Assembly (NCBI GenBank): GCA_023404495.1 | Contig: JAEYBE010000047.1 | Span: 1 to 46,821, forward strand | DNA from: Actinomycetes bacterium | GTDB taxonomy: Bacteria > Actinomycetota > Thermoleophilia > Solirubrobacterales > JACPNS01 | Length of the DNA: 46,821 nucleotides | Direction: 5' to 3' | Shown: positions 45,712 to 46,821 of the stretch, one piece after another | How positions within the stretch are numbered: the first letter of the stretch is position 1 | Layout of the letters: each line of letters starts with the position of its first letter | Position numbers and translations under genes: made by a program | Notes under the pieces: model-generated | What the model saw: the letters and a program-made list of their open reading frames with translations, nothing else | Databases searched by the model: none | Told to the model about the DNA's origin: nothing

Positions 45712-46821
45712 CTAGTCCCCGATCCTCTTGGTCAAAGTCTCGTTGTAGGTCCCCATCCGCTTCTGTCTGTTCCCTAGGTCGCCGGGCGATTTGGCCATCT
45801 TCCAGGTTCCTCCGGAATGAATGTCCCGGTCTTGGGAGATATACAGTCTGCCCCTTTGGAACACGCGCTGACCGTGGCTAAATTGGTTGGTGGGAGAGAA
45901 TCCAAGCCACTTCGCGAGATCCTTCGCCTGCGCATTCGTCAACTTTTGAGCTGGCCCGAGACCGCCCTTTCCACCCTTAACTCCATTCCCAGCACCGCCA
46001 AGCCCCCGGCCACCGCCGCCACGGCTGCCCACAATCGCGAGAACGGTCGAATCGAAGTTTTCACTGTTCGCTAGCGCAGCGAGCTCTGCAAGCTCCTTCG
46101 CGCCGCGGCGCAGCAGGCCGGGCACATTCGGATCGTTCGCCCATTTCCGGTATTGCTCTTCTGCGCGCCCAGCGTTCTCGGTGATCAGCTTCACCACCGG
46201 CTTCCCGGTAAGTAGATCTCCTAGCCCTGACCGGCGTTTGTTGTCCGTCATCGACCGCCCATCAACATCCACAAACCGCGCCGGATTGCTCCCCCCGTAC
46301 AGATACGCCACCCGCCGCCCAGGCTCGGCAGGTTCCCCGACAACCGGATCAACACTCAAGAAGGCCCCAACCTCAGCGTCGTAGTAACGGGAGCCAAGCT
46401 TCGTCAGCTCAGAGCCCGGCATCTCAATCCGCCCAGCTGCGCCAAGGAAGCCGAAGCTCTTCTCGTCGGCGATGCTGGCGGCTGGCGATGGCGCGTCAAC
46501 TGGCACACCCCAGGGATCAAGCTCAGGCAGCGCCTCCGCCTGCCCCTGTTCGGGTAGCTCAGCGATCAGGCTTCCAGTAGCGTCTGCCACGGGATAGACC
46601 GGTGACTGATCGTTTGTGCGTTGCTCCAGAAGACCTGTTGGGCCGTAGCTCAGGCGCTCGGTTCTGGTCAGGGCGTTTGAGGCGGAGACTAACCCCGTCC
46701 CGATGCGCACCGGCGAGTCTGAGAGGGCGTAGTTGTAGGTGCGGGTGAAGGGGCCTTGGGTTGTGTTTGTCAGGCGACCTTGGGCGTCGTAGAGGTAGGT
46801 GCTGGCCGCGCCGCTTGGGCT
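45712..46821 (-). CDS. RHS repeat-associated core protein with C-terminal toxin, partial (5' end outside window)
   Basis: The C-terminal ~369 residues of a larger RHS protein read leftward. It shares the core with the orphan tip (LGSRYYDAEVGAFLSVDPVVGEPAEP, YLYGGSNPARFVDVDGRS) and then changes completely: a linker with NSENFD and a Gly-rich run (GGGGRGLGGAGNGVKGGKGG), then the toxin. The last ~75 residues (KDLAKWLGFSPT, GRLYISQDRDIHSGG, WKMAKS, RMGTYNETL, RIGD) resemble the polymorphic toxin type 21 (Ntox21) RNase group, my best match with moderate confidence. The RHS shell encapsulates the toxin, which is released into competitors. An internal GTG exists at 46710, but the frame is open to the edge. 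Confidence 0.82.
   Translation of the reverse strand, partial: SPSGAASTYLYDAQGRLTNTTQGPFTRTYNYALSDSPVRIGTGLVSASNALTRTERLSYGPTGLLEQRTNDQSPVYPVADATGSLIAELPEQGQAEALPELDPWGVPVDAPSPAASIADEKSFGFLGAAGRIEMPGSELTKLGSRYYDAEVGAFLSVDPVVGEPAEPGRRVAYLYGGSNPARFVDVDGRSMTDNKRRSGLGDLLTGKPVVKLITENAGRAEEQYRKWANDPNVPGLLRRGAKELAELAALANSENFDSTVLAIVGSRGGGGRGLGGAGNGVKGGKGGLGPAQKLTNAQAKDLAKWLGFSPTNQFSHGQRVFQRGRLYISQDRDIHSGGTWKMAKSPGDLGNRQKRMGTYNETLTKRIGD
46252..46821. repeat. 570-bp direct repeat, RHS core, right copy (cut by window end)
   Basis: Partner of 44422-44991. It encodes the RHS core ending in DGRS, beyond which the two proteins share no extended similarity except the SENFD linker. The repeat continues past the window end. 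Confidence 0.9.

Overview
The window is high-G+C DNA. Most genes sit around 65% G+C, and the one 60-base stretch I counted inside the giant gene (22501-22560) is 72%. GTG and TTG starts are common, and short ATGA/GTGA/TTGA gene overlaps are frequent. The gene content (RHH/PIN and MNT/HEPN toxin-antitoxin pairs, a soluble P450, a lipoprotein cupredoxin, a small phosphoglycosyltransferase, and exported proteins with basic C-termini) suggests an actinobacterium. My best guess is class Thermoleophilia (Solirubrobacterales-like). This is inference; there is no rRNA or marker gene here to prove it.

1-11.1 kb is a mixed housekeeping and accessory stretch. It holds a partial gene, tRNA-Ala(CGC), a VapBC-type toxin-antitoxin pair with a perfect operator-like palindrome, a DUF2200 gene, a membrane protein coupled to an NTF2-like protein, and a HIBADH-family dehydrogenase followed by sixA. 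It continues with a Mug-family glycosylase variant and a cytochrome P450. A four-gene cluster (7465 down to 5863) follows and ends in a 31-residue membrane peptide gene. The stretch closes with a VOC dioxygenase, a cupredoxin lipoprotein, an enolase-superfamily-like protein and an alpha/beta hydrolase.

11.2-43.3 kb is a surface-glycan locus: a phosphoglycosyltransferase, three glycosyltransferases, a flippase, an O-antigen-polymerase-like protein and a membrane-anchored exported protein. A MntA-HepT toxin-antitoxin pair is inserted in it. Two elements stand out. The first is a single intact 19.3-kb reading frame (15930-35270) for a secreted protein of about 6,450 residues. It is built from 14 tandem copies of a ~1.3-kb two-module unit, carries about 8 cysteines per unit, and ends in a lysine-rich tail. 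The second, directly upstream, is a set encoding a glycerol-1-phosphate-dehydrogenase-like enzyme, a sugar/polyol-phosphate nucleotidyltransferase and a divergently transcribed CDP-alcohol transferase. Together these look able to make a CDP-activated polyol phosphate and transfer it to a lipid or glycan. My main hypothesis is that the locus builds a polyol-phosphate-decorated surface polymer together with a giant disulfide-rich surface protein.

43.4-46.8 kb is a polymorphic-toxin region read leftward. It contains the C-terminal part of an RHS protein (cut by the window edge) with its toxin tip, a candidate immunity gene, a second displaced RHS tip with a different toxin and no upstream start codon, and that toxin's candidate immunity gene. 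Both tips begin with the same RHS core, forming a 570-bp gap-free direct repeat. Its G+C is visibly lower (29 of 60 bases at 45241-45300), consistent with horizontally exchanged toxin cassettes.
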